This document shows, one piece after another, positions 56,745 to 64,000 of a DNA stretch of 64,000 nt (positions within the stretch are counted from its first letter, which is position 1; each line of letters begins with the position of its first letter). A program made the translations under genes and the position numbers. The notes under the pieces are model-generated. The model saw only the letters and a program-made list of their open reading frames with translations. It was not told the DNA's origin and did no database searches. Source of the DNA: Cytophagales bacterium (GTDB taxonomy: Bacteria; Bacteroidota; Bacteroidia; Cytophagales; Cyclobacteriaceae); the NCBI GenBank assembly GCA_022360055.1, contig JAKSDO010000214.1, forward strand, positions 1 through 64,000. The letters run 5' to 3'.

Positions 56745-56888
56745 GTCAAGTGTTCGGTTAAGTCATCGTAATTTTCATGCAGGTCAAGGCAAAAAATATG
56801 AGTATAGTAGCACTACGTGAATATTTTTTAACGATGAAATGCGCGAAAAGGGCAAGACTTGGGCCGGACAATTCATGTTTGACTTGAC
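56745..56888. repeat. 144-bp nested inverted-repeat element (MITE-like)
   Basis: The ends are GTCAAGT (56745-56751) and ACTTGAC (56882-56888). At the centre AAAAAATAT (56791-56799) and ATATTTTTT (56821-56829) flank TAGT-AGC-ACTA, all sharing the same axis at 56810. Between them shorter matching blocks (ATCGTAA/TTAACGAT, AAGTC/GACTT, TTCGG/CCGGA) are partly paired. On the reverse strand one frame stays open through it for about 40 codons. No transposase and no clear target-site duplication are seen. Confidence 0.45.
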
Positions 56889-56927
56889 AACAGTTAAAAG
56901 TCAATTCGAAATACAGCTTATTTCATG

Positions 56928-56958
56928 GCCGCTCTGAATGTTCAGGGGGGCTTTTTTT
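56928..56958 (+). terminator. Rho-independent terminator of the M16 operon
   Basis: GCC-G-CTCTGAA / TTCAGGG-G-GGC pairs to a stem with one mismatch, followed by TTTTTTT. It lies 190 bases after the second peptidase gene. Confidence 0.65.
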
Positions 56959-57102
56959 GGTTTTTCACTTCACAGATCAATAGTTATTTTTCTCCGCCGA
57001 AGGACGAAATTTTTGGATTAATGCCCTTGTAAATGGATAATCTGGGATTTTTAAATTAAATTGATCATAGAGAATCCCAAATTTGATTGTACGTTACGAA
57101 TT

Positions 57103-57276
57103 ATGAAAACCAAAAATTTCACCGCACTAAAGAATACGCTTTATATAATTTATATCTGCATATCCGCTTTTTTTCTCATGAATGATTTTAAAGTTACCAC
57201 ACTCATTATGATGGTAATTTTGGCCCCGACAATATTGATCATGGAGCATTTTGAAGCTAATAAAACTACAAAGTAA
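57103..57276 (+). CDS. possible small membrane protein (57 residues)
   Basis: Uses the ATG at 57103. Two hydrophobic helices are seen: TLYIIYICISAFFLM and TTLIMMVILAPTILIM, with a short polar turn (NDFKV) and charged ends (MKTKNF, EHFEANKTTK). It could be a two-span inner membrane protein. Support is only the helix pattern and reasonable codon use; an opposite-strand frame (57458-57150) competes for the same bases. Confidence 0.35.
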   Translation: MKTKNFTALKNTLYIIYICISAFFLMNDFKVTTLIMMVILAPTILIMEHFEANKTTK

Positions 57277-57728
57277 GAAATAGTTGTCAATTTTGGTCCG
57301 ATGGCATCTCCCCCTGCTTTCTCAAGTTTTTGCAATAAACTGTCAACTATGGAATTGCTTTGAGGAAATGAGCTTGAGAAGTAAATGGTAAAAATATGAT
57401 CGGAAAGCATATCTTGTTCATGATTTGAAATTGCGCGTTGATCATTGGTTGACTTCAAATTTGCGGAAATGATTTTTGTGATCCTATTTGTTGATCAAAT
57501 TGATCCTCGCAATGGAATTTAATCCGATTTATTCCCAATAAATTATGCTCTAAAGAGTAAATATCTGTAAAGGGTTACTTTTTTGAGAATAAAAGTAGTT
57601 ATCGGCCCCCGGGCGAAAAATTATGAATTCTTCGGGTTAAATTCATTCTTATGCCGAACTACAGCACCTTACAATGATTTTTGATCTTCGTTATATAACT
57701 TGGTGGTCGATATGCTTATATTGGTATT
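57277..57728. other. 452-base intergenic region upstream of the copper locus
   Basis: No supported gene. It contains copy 2 of the short dispersed repeat (57602-57640) and TTGATCAA near 57491-57500. A reverse-strand frame covers 57277-57458 but has no recognisable features. A weak -7-like TATATTGG lies just before the next gene. Confidence 0.35.
57602..57640. repeat. short dispersed repeat, copy 2
   Basis: TCGGCCCCCGGGCGAAAAA, then AT-rich sequence and TTCTTCGGGTTA, closely similar to 18316-18360 and in the same orientation. The two copies differ at a handful of positions. Confidence 0.4.
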
Positions 57729-58097
57729 GTGAAACATATATTCTCCATTTCCTTAATCCTGATATACTTGGTCGGAACATTCCAGTCTTCTTGGGTATTG
57801 GTTGATTTTTACTGGAACAGGGAAGATTATACACAAAAGTACTGTCAATTTCTTGATGAGGGGATTACCCAGTGTCGTGCATCCTGCTATTTAGACAACC
57901 TTTTGGAGGAACAACATAACAAGACTTCATCTGAAAAAATAACTGCCTCCCGGGAAATAAAGATTTCGCAAATCGCGAATGACAATTTGGCGACTTTAAA
58001 CGATGTATTTGGTTTTCAAAAAAGGGCCTCATGTGATATTCCTGAAAGATATCACTTTGATTATTTGCCATTCATATTTCGTCCGCCCCAAACCTAG
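57729..58097 (+). CDS. exported Cys-containing hypothetical protein before the copper receptor
   Basis: 122 residues starting at GTG 57729. A signal peptide or anchor (HIFSISLILIYLVGTFQSSW) is followed by YWNREDYTQKYCQFLDEG, TQCRASCYLDNLLEE and a late RASCDIPERYH. The four cysteines and the spacing CQ...CRASC look like small exported proteins that often come just before metal-linked TonB-dependent receptors in Bacteroidota. A metal-binding role is inference. The receptor gene starts 150 bases later on the same strand. Confidence 0.7.
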   Translation: MKHIFSISLILIYLVGTFQSSWVLVDFYWNREDYTQKYCQFLDEGITQCRASCYLDNLLEEQHNKTSSEKITASREIKISQIANDNLATLNDVFGFQKRASCDIPERYHFDYLPFIFRPPQT

Positions 58098-58247
58098 TTT
58101 ATGCTGAGGCTCATCTTCACATAGAGAAACAGCGATGTTTGTTTATGTAAACAATCATGGGCATCCGGCAAATTGCGGATGTTGACAAGACTATTTTATA
58201 CACATAAAGAGGATTGGTGCATACCATCCATTCCAAAAAATTTAAAA

Positions 58248-60524
58248 ATGAACAAACTTGTATTATTTCTAATGTTCCTGGCGGTCGGTTTCGTTTCAAT
58301 GGCCCAAAAGGAAACATTCACAGGTAAGTTGATAGATGCGGCAACCGGAAAGGCCATTTCCGGAGCAACCGTTTTTTATCACCAACAATACTCTATTTCT
58401 GATGAAAACGGAAGGTTTGAACTCAGAAAGAAGGGAACAGATCGGGTAAAAGTTATGATCAATCATATCGGTTATGAGTCCTTTGAGTCGACCATATCGG
58501 TAACCGGAAAACAGGAATTGGTTATCGAATTAAAAAGTTCCGTAAAGCTGCTTGAAGAAGTTTTGATTTCGTCGGACAGCCGGCCGCTGGTGGCTCAGCA
58601 GCGAATGGATCAGAAATCCATAATGAGGGGTAATCCTAAAAATGTCGGAGATATCTTTGGGGATAAATCAGGATTTGGAATTGTGAAAAGGGGAGGATAC
58701 GCCATGGAGCCTGTCTTCCGGTCATTCAAATATGAACAATTAAATCTGATCTACGATGGCGGAGTTTACCTTTCGCCCGCATGCCCCAATCGGATGGATC
58801 CTGCTTCCGTTCAGATTTCACCCGCGGAAATCGATCGCATTGAGCTCATAAAAGGACCGTACAGCGTGCGCTATGGACAGACCATGGGAGGATTGATAAA
58901 TATCATAACCAACGAGCCGGTTTCATCCGAAAGCTTTCGAATAAATGGAGCGCTGGAGGGCGGATATGAAGTAAATGGAAATGGGATCACCGGGCGCGGC
59001 GCCATTTCTGCTGTCGGCGAAAAGTATGATTTTTCCGTTCGAGGAGGAGTTATTTCTTTTGACGACTATAAAAATGGAGCGGGAGAAACCATCCCCAGCT
59101 CGTTTAGCACAAACAATTATGCGGCCAAATTTGGCTTTAATTTGGTCCCAAATCAACGGTTGCAATTAGGTTGGAGGCAGTCTTTTGGAAAAGATATCAA
59201 ACACGTTTCGCTGCCGATGGATTCACCAAAAGACAACAGCAGCATCTTAACACTGGATTATGGCGCCCGCAATATTGCCGGAAAATTAGCCAGCATCAAT
59301 GCCAAGGCATTTTACACGTTCATTGATCACCTGATGACCAACGAACATCGTCCTAATTTTAAAATGGTTGAAGTGCGCGCTCCGGTTACATCCACCACTT
59401 ATGGCGGGAGGATCGAGCTCGGATTAAATACTTCCGAAAAATCAATGCTTTTTGCAGGTACTGACTTCAGGTATGTCGGGAAAGACGGTGAGCGACACCG
59501 AACAGTGAAAATTATGAATGGCAATCCTGTAGATCCGCCGAAGGAATTTACGGATCTTATCTGGCAAGACTCATGGCTGTTCGATATTGGCGTTTTTGCG
59601 GAAACCAGTTTTACGCTTGACGAAAATTGGGACCTCTTGGTTGGAGGCAGATTTGATTACATAAAATCGGGCATCAATCATCCCGCCCCGGATTTTGAAG
59701 CACTTTATGGAGCAATTGATCCGGATCCGGAACTCAACATAGGTCTTACATCAAGCATCAATTATAATTTCGGGCATAACGGGCTTGTGCAATTGTCGCT
59801 CGGGCGCGGGCAGCGCTCGGCTGAACTGACCGAACGTTACATCAATCATTTTACGGTTGGGATGGATGCGTACGAATATGTTGGAAACCCAAATCTCAAG
59901 GCGGAAATAAACAACCAGGCTGATCTTACCATAAAAAATGCGCACGATAAGTTTTTCTGGAGTTTAAATGTATTCTATTCGTTCCTGCAACACTATATAA
60001 CGGCCGTCGTGGACGCATCAATATCCCGGAAGTACATGCCTGGTACCGAGCCTTTTTATGCAAAACGATTTATAAATATTGACAAGGCATGGCAAACAGG
60101 ATTTGACGCAGAGATCGGGTATCATTTCACAGCTAATTTTTCTGCGAGAGCCGGCGGATACTACACCAGAGCTCAAAATGTCGATTTCGACGAACCATTG
60201 CCCGAGATCCCCCCGCTTACCGGTTTGATATCCCTGAAATATGACAAGGAAAAATATTGGGCCGAATTCAGGGGCAGATTTGTGGCCGACCAGGAGAAGG
60301 TGTCTGAATCTTTTAAAGAATCTGAAACACCGGGATTCAATGTATTTGATCTGTCGGCCGGGTATTCTCCGATAAATACAATTGACATCAACCTGGCTCT
60401 TACAAATATATTTAATGTAAATTATTATGAGCACCTCTCCAGGCCTTATAAAAATCAAGGCGAAAACGGTATGCTTTACGAACCGGGAAGATCCCTTAGA
60501 GTCGGATTAAAAGTTAGGTTTTAG
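58248..60524 (+). CDS. TonB-dependent outer-membrane receptor, predicted copper type (OprC/NosA-like)
   Basis: 758 residues from the ATG at 58248, giving a signal peptide (MNKLVLFLMFLAVGFVSMAQ). Residues 22-100 are a carboxypeptidase-regulatory-like domain (FTGKLIDAATGKAISGATVF). The plug domain follows (about 105-225; IDRIELIKGPYSVRYGQTMG), then the 22-strand barrel ending in RSLRVGLKVRF. The plug has LSPACPNRMDPAS with Cys179 and Met183 (CxxxM), and the barrel has DHLMTN with His361 and Met363 (HxM). These are the two motifs that bind copper in Pseudomonas OprC, so copper uptake is predicted. Receptor alone, without a SusD partner. An upstream ATG at 58173 adds 25 unlikely residues. Confidence 0.9.
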   Translation: MNKLVLFLMFLAVGFVSMAQKETFTGKLIDAATGKAISGATVFYHQQYSISDENGRFELRKKGTDRVKVMINHIGYESFESTISVTGKQELVIELKSSVKLLEEVLISSDSRPLVAQQRMDQKSIMRGNPKNVGDIFGDKSGFGIVKRGGYAMEPVFRSFKYEQLNLIYDGGVYLSPACPNRMDPASVQISPAEIDRIELIKGPYSVRYGQTMGGLINIITNEPVSSESFRINGALEGGYEVNGNGITGRGAISAVGEKYDFSVRGGVISFDDYKNGAGETIPSSFSTNNYAAKFGFNLVPNQRLQLGWRQSFGKDIKHVSLPMDSPKDNSSILTLDYGARNIAGKLASINAKAFYTFIDHLMTNEHRPNFKMVEVRAPVTSTTYGGRIELGLNTSEKSMLFAGTDFRYVGKDGERHRTVKIMNGNPVDPPKEFTDLIWQDSWLFDIGVFAETSFTLDENWDLLVGGRFDYIKSGINHPAPDFEALYGAIDPDPELNIGLTSSINYNFGHNGLVQLSLGRGQRSAELTERYINHFTVGMDAYEYVGNPNLKAEINNQADLTIKNAHDKFFWSLNVFYSFLQHYITAVVDASISRKYMPGTEPFYAKRFINIDKAWQTGFDAEIGYHFTANFSARAGGYYTRAQNVDFDEPLPEIPPLTGLISLKYDKEKYWAEFRGRFVADQEKVSESFKESETPGFNVFDLSAGYSPINTIDINLALTNIFNVNYYEHLSRPYKNQGENGMLYEPGRSLRVGLKVRF

Positions 60525-60535
60525 AAATTATGATT

Positions 60536-60576
60536 AAATCAGACGGTTAACTATCATTAACCGTCTGATTTATTTA
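60536..60576 (+). terminator. Rho-independent terminator of the receptor gene
   Basis: AAATCAGACGGTTAA (60536-60550) and TTAACCGTCTGATTT (60557-60571) are exact inverse copies with a six-base loop, followed by ATTTATCTTTC. It begins 12 bases after the receptor stop. Confidence 0.88.
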
Positions 60577-60609
60577 TCTTTCTATCTACGTACAAAATGA
60601 CTGACCTCT

Positions 60610-61401
60610 ATGAAAAACTCAGGTAAAATCTCGCAGCTAAGTTTTGCTACCCTTGGGGTGTTATTTTTGGTTTCTGGAACAGGTTTTATTGTCGGGGAAG
60701 AAACGGGTGTTGGTGTAAAAGCGCCTCAAAAAGCAGAAGTCCTTTTTGATGGCTCCCGCAAAATGCTGGATGAGAAGTGGACATATTGGGAAGGGCCAAG
60801 GTTTTCGTCAGAGCTGCCGATTAAGTGGATCGTTCAGGATGATCCGGTTGATGACGGAAAGGTAGTAAACAGCAACGACCCTGCGGCATTAGGCGGAAAA
60901 TATGGGACCGCTGATATCGTTACGAAGAAAAAGTACCGGGATTTCAGGCTTCATGTTGAATTCCTCATACCAAAGAAAGGAGGAAACAGCGGAGTTTACC
61001 TTCAGAACAGATATGAAATCCAGATCCTGGACGGAGATACCACCAGGCACGGAATGGCAACCGTGATAAACGAAACGGAATCGCCCTATGAAGTTTACCG
61101 TGGAATCGGGAGATGGAATGCCTATGATATAAAGTTCAGGGCCGCGCGTTTTAAGAACGGCAAGCTTTCGGAGAAACCCATGGTTACGGTGTATTTCAAT
61201 GGAAAGAAAGTTCATAAAAATGTAAAAATAAACCAGGTCTGGGGGGGTAAAAATTCAGGCCTTGACGGAGGAAACGACGGAGGTAAGGGAATTACGGATA
61301 CTCCGGGAGGAATCAAACTGCAGGCTGAAGGGCACGACGTTTACTATAGAAATATATGGATTAAGGAATTGGATCTCGAAAAGCCGGATACTGACTTTTA
61401 A
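60610..61401 (+). CDS. exported DUF1080 (3-keto-disaccharide hydrolase-like) protein
   Basis: 263 residues with a signal or anchor (LSFATLGVLFLVSGTGFIVG). The concanavalin-like jelly roll of DUF1080 is seen in VLFDGSRKMLDEKWTYWEG, VTKKKYRDFRLHVEFLIPKK, GGNSGVYLQNRYEIQILDG and GGIKLQAEGHDVYYRNIWIKEL. Family members include enzymes that cleave 3-keto-disaccharides; catalytic residues are not firmly known to me. It is separated from the receptor by a strong terminator, so it is probably its own transcript. Confidence 0.88.
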   Translation: MKNSGKISQLSFATLGVLFLVSGTGFIVGEETGVGVKAPQKAEVLFDGSRKMLDEKWTYWEGPRFSSELPIKWIVQDDPVDDGKVVNSNDPAALGGKYGTADIVTKKKYRDFRLHVEFLIPKKGGNSGVYLQNRYEIQILDGDTTRHGMATVINETESPYEVYRGIGRWNAYDIKFRAARFKNGKLSEKPMVTVYFNGKKVHKNVKINQVWGGKNSGLDGGNDGGKGITDTPGGIKLQAEGHDVYYRNIWIKELDLEKPDTDF

Positions 61402-61411
61402 TATGTCGGGT

Positions 61412-61446
61412 AAAAACCTGACAGGTCCATAGACTGTCAGGTTTTA
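61412..61446. terminator. bidirectional Rho-independent terminator
   Basis: AAAACCTGACAG (61413-61424) and CTGTCAGGTTTT (61434-61445) pair exactly with a nine-base loop. It separates the converging DUF1080 and groES-like genes. Confidence 0.85.
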
Positions 61447-61460
61447 ACGAAATTATTTGT

Positions 61461-61751
61461 TTAAATCTCTTCGGTTTCAACAATTTTTGCCAATACGTCC
61501 GCGTAAGGAAGCACCAGGAGTTTCTCGCCGTCAAGATCAATTTCGGTTCCTGAGAAATCCTTAAATACCACTGTGTCTCCGACAGCAATCTCCGGGCCTT
61601 CTATATTGCTCAACGCAATTACTTCACCAGACTTGGGTTTTTCCTTTTCAACCGTATCGGGAATGTAGATCCCGGATGCTGTTTTTTGCTCGCCGGCTAA
61701 ATCATCAACTTTTAAGATTACGTTTTGATTAACAGGTTGTAACTCTTTCAT
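61461..61751 (-). CDS. GroES-like co-chaperonin, orphan
   Basis: 96 residues with the GroES fold: NQNVILKVDDLAGEQKTASG for the mobile loop that binds the chaperonin, IYIPDTVEKEKPKSGEVIAL, the VGDTVVFKDFSGTEIDLDGE dome and LLVLPYADVLAKI at the end. No groEL gene is adjacent. Instead the thioredoxin-glutaredoxin gene lies six bases upstream on the same strand. Some features (NIEGPEIAVGD in place of the usual lysine-rich loop) look divergent, so it is likely a second GroES paralogue. That a main groESL pair exists elsewhere is assumed. Confidence 0.85.
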   Translation of the reverse strand: MKELQPVNQNVILKVDDLAGEQKTASGIYIPDTVEKEKPKSGEVIALSNIEGPEIAVGDTVVFKDFSGTEIDLDGEKLLVLPYADVLAKIVETEEI

Positions 61752-61757
61752 AACTCG

Positions 61758-62348
61758 TTAATTTGCTTTTAATTCTAACAATCTATTCAATTTGGCTTGA
61801 TCAAATCCTATGACCATTTCACCATTAATTTCTGTTTGCGGAACACCTTGTTGACCACTTTTACTCACCATGGACTGAGCTGCGCTTTGATCACTTGCAA
61901 CATCCACCTCCGTATATTTCACGCCATTTTTCCTTAAAAAATTCTTGACCGTTGTGCACCACGGACATGTGGGTGTCGTATAAACAGTCACATTTTTGGA
62001 GGGTTTTTCACCTGATTTGGCGTGCAGCTCAAATATAATATTTTCAAAATATGCTTTATAATATTCTTTATCGTGGCATCCTTTAACTACATTTTTGAAC
62101 CTGCCGTCCTCAAACTCGATCAGCGAGGGAACAGATTTGATGCCATAATTTTCATGGATATCTCTTACCTCAGCGACATTTGCAGAAAAAACGTTTATAT
62201 CATCAGAGTCAAGTTCCACTTGTTTCAGTGTTTCCTTTGCGCATTCACTTTGATCCGAATCCTTCTTGTGAAGCAACAAATAGATGTTTTTGCTTTTAGG
62301 GAGTTTGGTAAGAAGCTCCCTGTGAGAGTGAATTTCTTTAATATTCAT
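61758..62348 (-). CDS. thioredoxin-like and glutaredoxin fusion protein
   Basis: 196 residues. The first half (about 1-110) has a thioredoxin-like fold with a conserved cis-proline strand (YGIKSVPSLIEFEDGRF) but no CxxC; the site reads SDQSEC. The second half (about 118-196) is a glutaredoxin with VTVYTTPTCPWCTTVKNFLR (Cys128, Cys131) and the cis-proline region QQGVPQTEINGEMVIGFD. No signal peptide, so cytosolic. It is the first gene of a pair with the groES-like gene. A dyad (AACATA-6-TATGTT, 62374-62391) lies upstream of its start and may be its operator. Confidence 0.88.
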   Translation of the reverse strand: MNIKEIHSHRELLTKLPKSKNIYLLLHKKDSDQSECAKETLKQVELDSDDINVFSANVAEVRDIHENYGIKSVPSLIEFEDGRFKNVVKGCHDKEYYKAYFENIIFELHAKSGEKPSKNVTVYTTPTCPWCTTVKNFLRKNGVKYTEVDVASDQSAAQSMVSKSGQQGVPQTEINGEMVIGFDQAKLNRLLELKAN

Positions 62349-62373
62349 AAGGCAAAAATATATTTATTTTCAT

Positions 62374-62391
62374 AACATATGAAATTATGTT
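62374..62391. promoter_or_regulatory. dyad AACATA-TGAAAT-TATGTT before the redoxin gene
   Basis: Six-base perfect arms with a six-base spacer, 26 bases upstream of the reverse-strand start at 62348. Position fits an operator. No other support. Confidence 0.3.
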
Positions 62392-62446
62392 CATATATCG
62401 TGCCAAACAAAGATCTTCCACTAAGCAAGGAAAAATATCAGCCATC

Positions 62447-62493
62447 CTGTCAGATCTTACCTTAACCTGACATGGACGGAGATAAAATGTCAG
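62447..62493. repeat. three 7-bp half-sites spaced every 20 bp
   Basis: CTGTCAG (62447-62453), 13 bases, CTGACAT (62467-62473), 13 bases, ATGTCAG (62487-62493). The middle copy is inverted to the others. The set lies between the ruvX stop and the redoxin gene start on the reverse strand and could be read as stem arms or as binding sites on one face of the helix. Confidence 0.35.
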
Positions 62494-62507
62494 CATATTA
62501 ATTCCGA

Positions 62508-62924
62508 TCATCGCCGGGCCTGGTCAAGATGCGATTGTAATATAATGGCTGCGCTCACCTTGTCTATATGCTCTTTTTTCCGGCGGTCTTTTTTTTTCAT
62601 CCCTCCGTGCACCAGGGCCTGCCGGGCAATTTTTGAAGTAAATCGTTCATCTATTTCCGATATACCTATTTGAGGGAAACATCCTTTTAACTGATCAATG
62701 ACCATTCGCACCGATCCGGTAATATGTGTGTCGGATTGATCAAGCCGGGTAGGCATTCCGACAATGATCATTTCCACATCTTCCCGAGCAGTATAGTCTT
62801 TAAGCCAATCGATCAGATGTTCCGAGCTTACGGTTTCCAATGGCGACGCAATGATTTTCAGCGGATCGGTGACAGCAATTCCGGTTCGTCGCAATCCATA
62901 ATCGATAGCAAGTATTCTTCCCAT
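62508..62924 (-). CDS. ruvX: Holliday junction resolvase-like RuvX (YqgF)
   Basis: 138 residues from the ATG at 62924; 11 codons further upstream are in frame but not part of the family. Seen: MGRILAIDYGLRRTGIAVTD with the catalytic Asp, IIVGMPTRLDQSDT, DERFTSKIARQAL with the second acidic residue, and KDRRKKEHIDKVSAAIILQ with the third. The family has an RNase H fold and acts in 16S rRNA 5' end processing as well as being called a resolvase. It diverges from the S41 protease gene. Confidence 0.94.
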   Translation of the reverse strand: MGRILAIDYGLRRTGIAVTDPLKIIASPLETVSSEHLIDWLKDYTAREDVEMIIVGMPTRLDQSDTHITGSVRMVIDQLKGCFPQIGISEIDERFTSKIARQALVHGGMKKKDRRKKEHIDKVSAAIILQSHLDQARR

Positions 62925-63034
62925 TTTTTGATTGCGTAAAAATAAGCCTTCGACCATTTATATAAAAACCCAAACAACTGTAATGTTTAGCCGTTAATTT
63001 GAAAGGGTAAATCAGATTTACTGTATTAAATACC

Positions 63035-63042
63035 TATATTTG
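63035..63042 (+). promoter_or_regulatory. probable -7 box of the S41 protease gene
   Basis: TATATTTG matches the Bacteroidota TAnnTTTG box. Transcription would begin near 63049, which excludes the in-frame TTG at 63043 and supports GTG 63082 as the start. No good -33 box is seen at the usual distance. Confidence 0.45.
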
Positions 63043-63081
63043 TTGTTTAAAAAGTCCTTTATAGAAAAAAAGAATACGATT

Positions 63082-64000
63082 GTGGAGAAGATCAAAAACT
63101 CTAAATTTCAGATCAGATTACCTATCATTCTGACCATTGGAATAGCAGCCGGCATCATGATAGGTGCTACATTTGCAGGGCCTGAGCAAACTGCTTCGAA
63201 CTTCTTGAAAAGTGTCTTGAAATTCAGGGAGGTAATGACGCTTATCGACAGGTCCTACGTCGAGGATGTGAATACGGATGAAATGGTAGAGATTGCTGTT
63301 GCTAAAATGCTTGAAAATCTTGATCCTCATACCATCTATGTATCGGCAAAGGATGTAGAATTATCAAATAGCGATCTGAAGAAGGATTTCGAAGGTGTAG
63401 GAATAGAATTTAACATTTTCAGGGATACCATTGTAGTTCTGGCGCCTTTGTCCGGAGGACCTTCGGAAAAAGTGGGACTTTTGGCGGGAGATAAAATCGT
63501 TACCGTCGACGGTGAAATTGTGGCTGGAATAGGAATCACCAACCGTGGAGTTATTGATCGTTTGAGGGGGAAAAAGGGAACAAAAGTCGAGGTTGGAATA
63601 AGACGTCAACGAAATACCGAATTGTTGAATTTTACTATTGTGCGGGATAAAATTCCTCAATATTCTGTGGATGCCGGATACATGGTGGACGATGAAATCG
63701 GTTATATAAAAATCAGCCGGTTTTCAGAAACTACATACGATGAATTCAGAGAGAAGCTCAAGTATTTGGTCGATAATGGGATGAAAAAACTTATTATAGA
63801 TTTGCAGCAAAACCCTGGCGGATATATGGACAGGGCGGTAAATATCAGTGACGAATTAATTGCCAACAATTCCATGATCGTGAGCCAGGAAGGCAAGGAA
63901 CCGAGGGCAAATATGGAATACAGGGCATATCGCAACGGTTTATTTGAAGAGGGGCCGGTTATCGTCTTAATCAATGAAGGCAGCGCTTCAGGTTCAGAAA
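63082..64000 (+). CDS. S41-family (CtpA-type) C-terminal processing protease, cut by window edge
   Basis: 306 codons run from GTG 63082 to the right edge without a stop; the C-terminal part is missing. An uncleaved signal or membrane anchor is at about 13-32 (LPIILTIGIAAGIMIGATFA). The N-terminal part has LDPHTIYVSAKD, then a PDZ domain (about 103-175; DFEGVGIEFNIF, LAGDKIVTVDGE), and the protease core with YIKISRFSETTYDEF, LIIDLQQNPGGYMDRAV and NEGSASGSE, where the catalytic serine lies. The catalytic lysine would be just past the edge. These proteases trim or degrade exported proteins in the periplasm. Confidence 0.92.
   Translation, partial: MEKIKNSKFQIRLPIILTIGIAAGIMIGATFAGPEQTASNFLKSVLKFREVMTLIDRSYVEDVNTDEMVEIAVAKMLENLDPHTIYVSAKDVELSNSDLKKDFEGVGIEFNIFRDTIVVLAPLSGGPSEKVGLLAGDKIVTVDGEIVAGIGITNRGVIDRLRGKKGTKVEVGIRRQRNTELLNFTIVRDKIPQYSVDAGYMVDDEIGYIKISRFSETTYDEFREKLKYLVDNGMKKLIIDLQQNPGGYMDRAVNISDELIANNSMIVSQEGKEPRANMEYRAYRNGLFEEGPVIVLINEGSASGSE

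Larger units (their letters stand above)
56739..57102. other. 364-base intergenic region with a nested inverted-repeat element
   Basis: Holds the 144-base structured element at 56745-56888 and the M16 operon terminator at 56928-56958. The rest, up to the small ORF at 57103, is AT-rich with no clear promoter. Confidence 0.5.

Noticed and set aside
57150..57458. 102-codon frame on the minus strand
   Set aside because: No signal, motif or start context supports it, and it overlaps a competing small plus-strand frame with a clearer two-helix pattern. Kept only as a note.
1..64000. CRISPR array, rRNA operon, transposase or prophage genes
   Set aside because: No regularly spaced repeats, rRNA sequence, or integrase, transposase or phage proteins were seen on either strand.

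Overview
This window looks like a chromosomal segment of a Bacteroidota bacterium, probably a marine or soil Cytophagales relative. The evidence is a protein with a type IX secretion (T9SS) C-terminal tail, a PorE-like OmpA/PD40 lipoprotein, a fused SecDF, BatD, a two-part TonB-dependent receptor layout, Bacteroidota-type promoter boxes (TTTG and TAnnTTTG), almost no Shine-Dalgarno sites and many TTG/GTG starts. The taxonomic placement below phylum is inference.

Layout. 1-4.4 kb (minus strand): the first 65 codons of a type I restriction subunit HsdR, cut by the edge; a four-PAS sensor kinase; a TehB-like methyltransferase next to an exported isoaspartyl peptidase. 4.6-6.4 kb: DksA-like protein, ScpB and RluB. 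6.6 kb: tRNA-Phe with a textbook Bacteroidota promoter and a terminator. 6.7-13.3 kb: membrane iron-sulfur protein plus CCG-domain protein, a small unknown, a PorE-like lipoprotein and PurM. 13.4-18.1 kb: PadR regulator with a symmetric operator, an FtsX-type permease, a retropepsin-like protein and a DeoR regulator. 18.3-25.7 kb: SecDF, a small exported unknown, a GH106-type glycoside hydrolase and a fructosamine kinase.

26-33.7 kb (minus): LMW tyrosine phosphatase, then a prmC-addA-addB operon for double-strand break repair. 33.8-36.6 kb (plus): ribD, free-methionine-(R)-sulfoxide reductase and arginine deiminase, all overlapping. 36.6-46.3 kb (mostly minus): exported unknown, batD-aroC-dicarboxylate symporter-nfu, a small conserved protein, ruvB-queG and a serine hydrolase. 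46.6-52.9 kb (plus): apbE, a methyltransferase, a ZIP transporter, acs and a T9SS cargo protein. 53.3-56.7 kb: an active/inactive M16 peptidase pair. 57.1-61.4 kb: a Cys-bearing exported protein, a TonB-dependent receptor carrying the copper-site motifs of OprC, and a DUF1080 protein. 61.4-64 kb: orphan GroES-like protein with a thioredoxin-glutaredoxin fusion, RuvX, and the start of an S41 (CtpA-type) protease that runs off the right edge.

Most genes are housekeeping and no phage, transposase, CRISPR array or rRNA is visible. The points most worth attention are the predicted copper-uptake locus, the 43-bp dyad over the padR promoter, a 144-bp nested inverted-repeat element after the M16 operon, and the orphan GroES/redoxin pair. 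I found no clear new multi-gene system.
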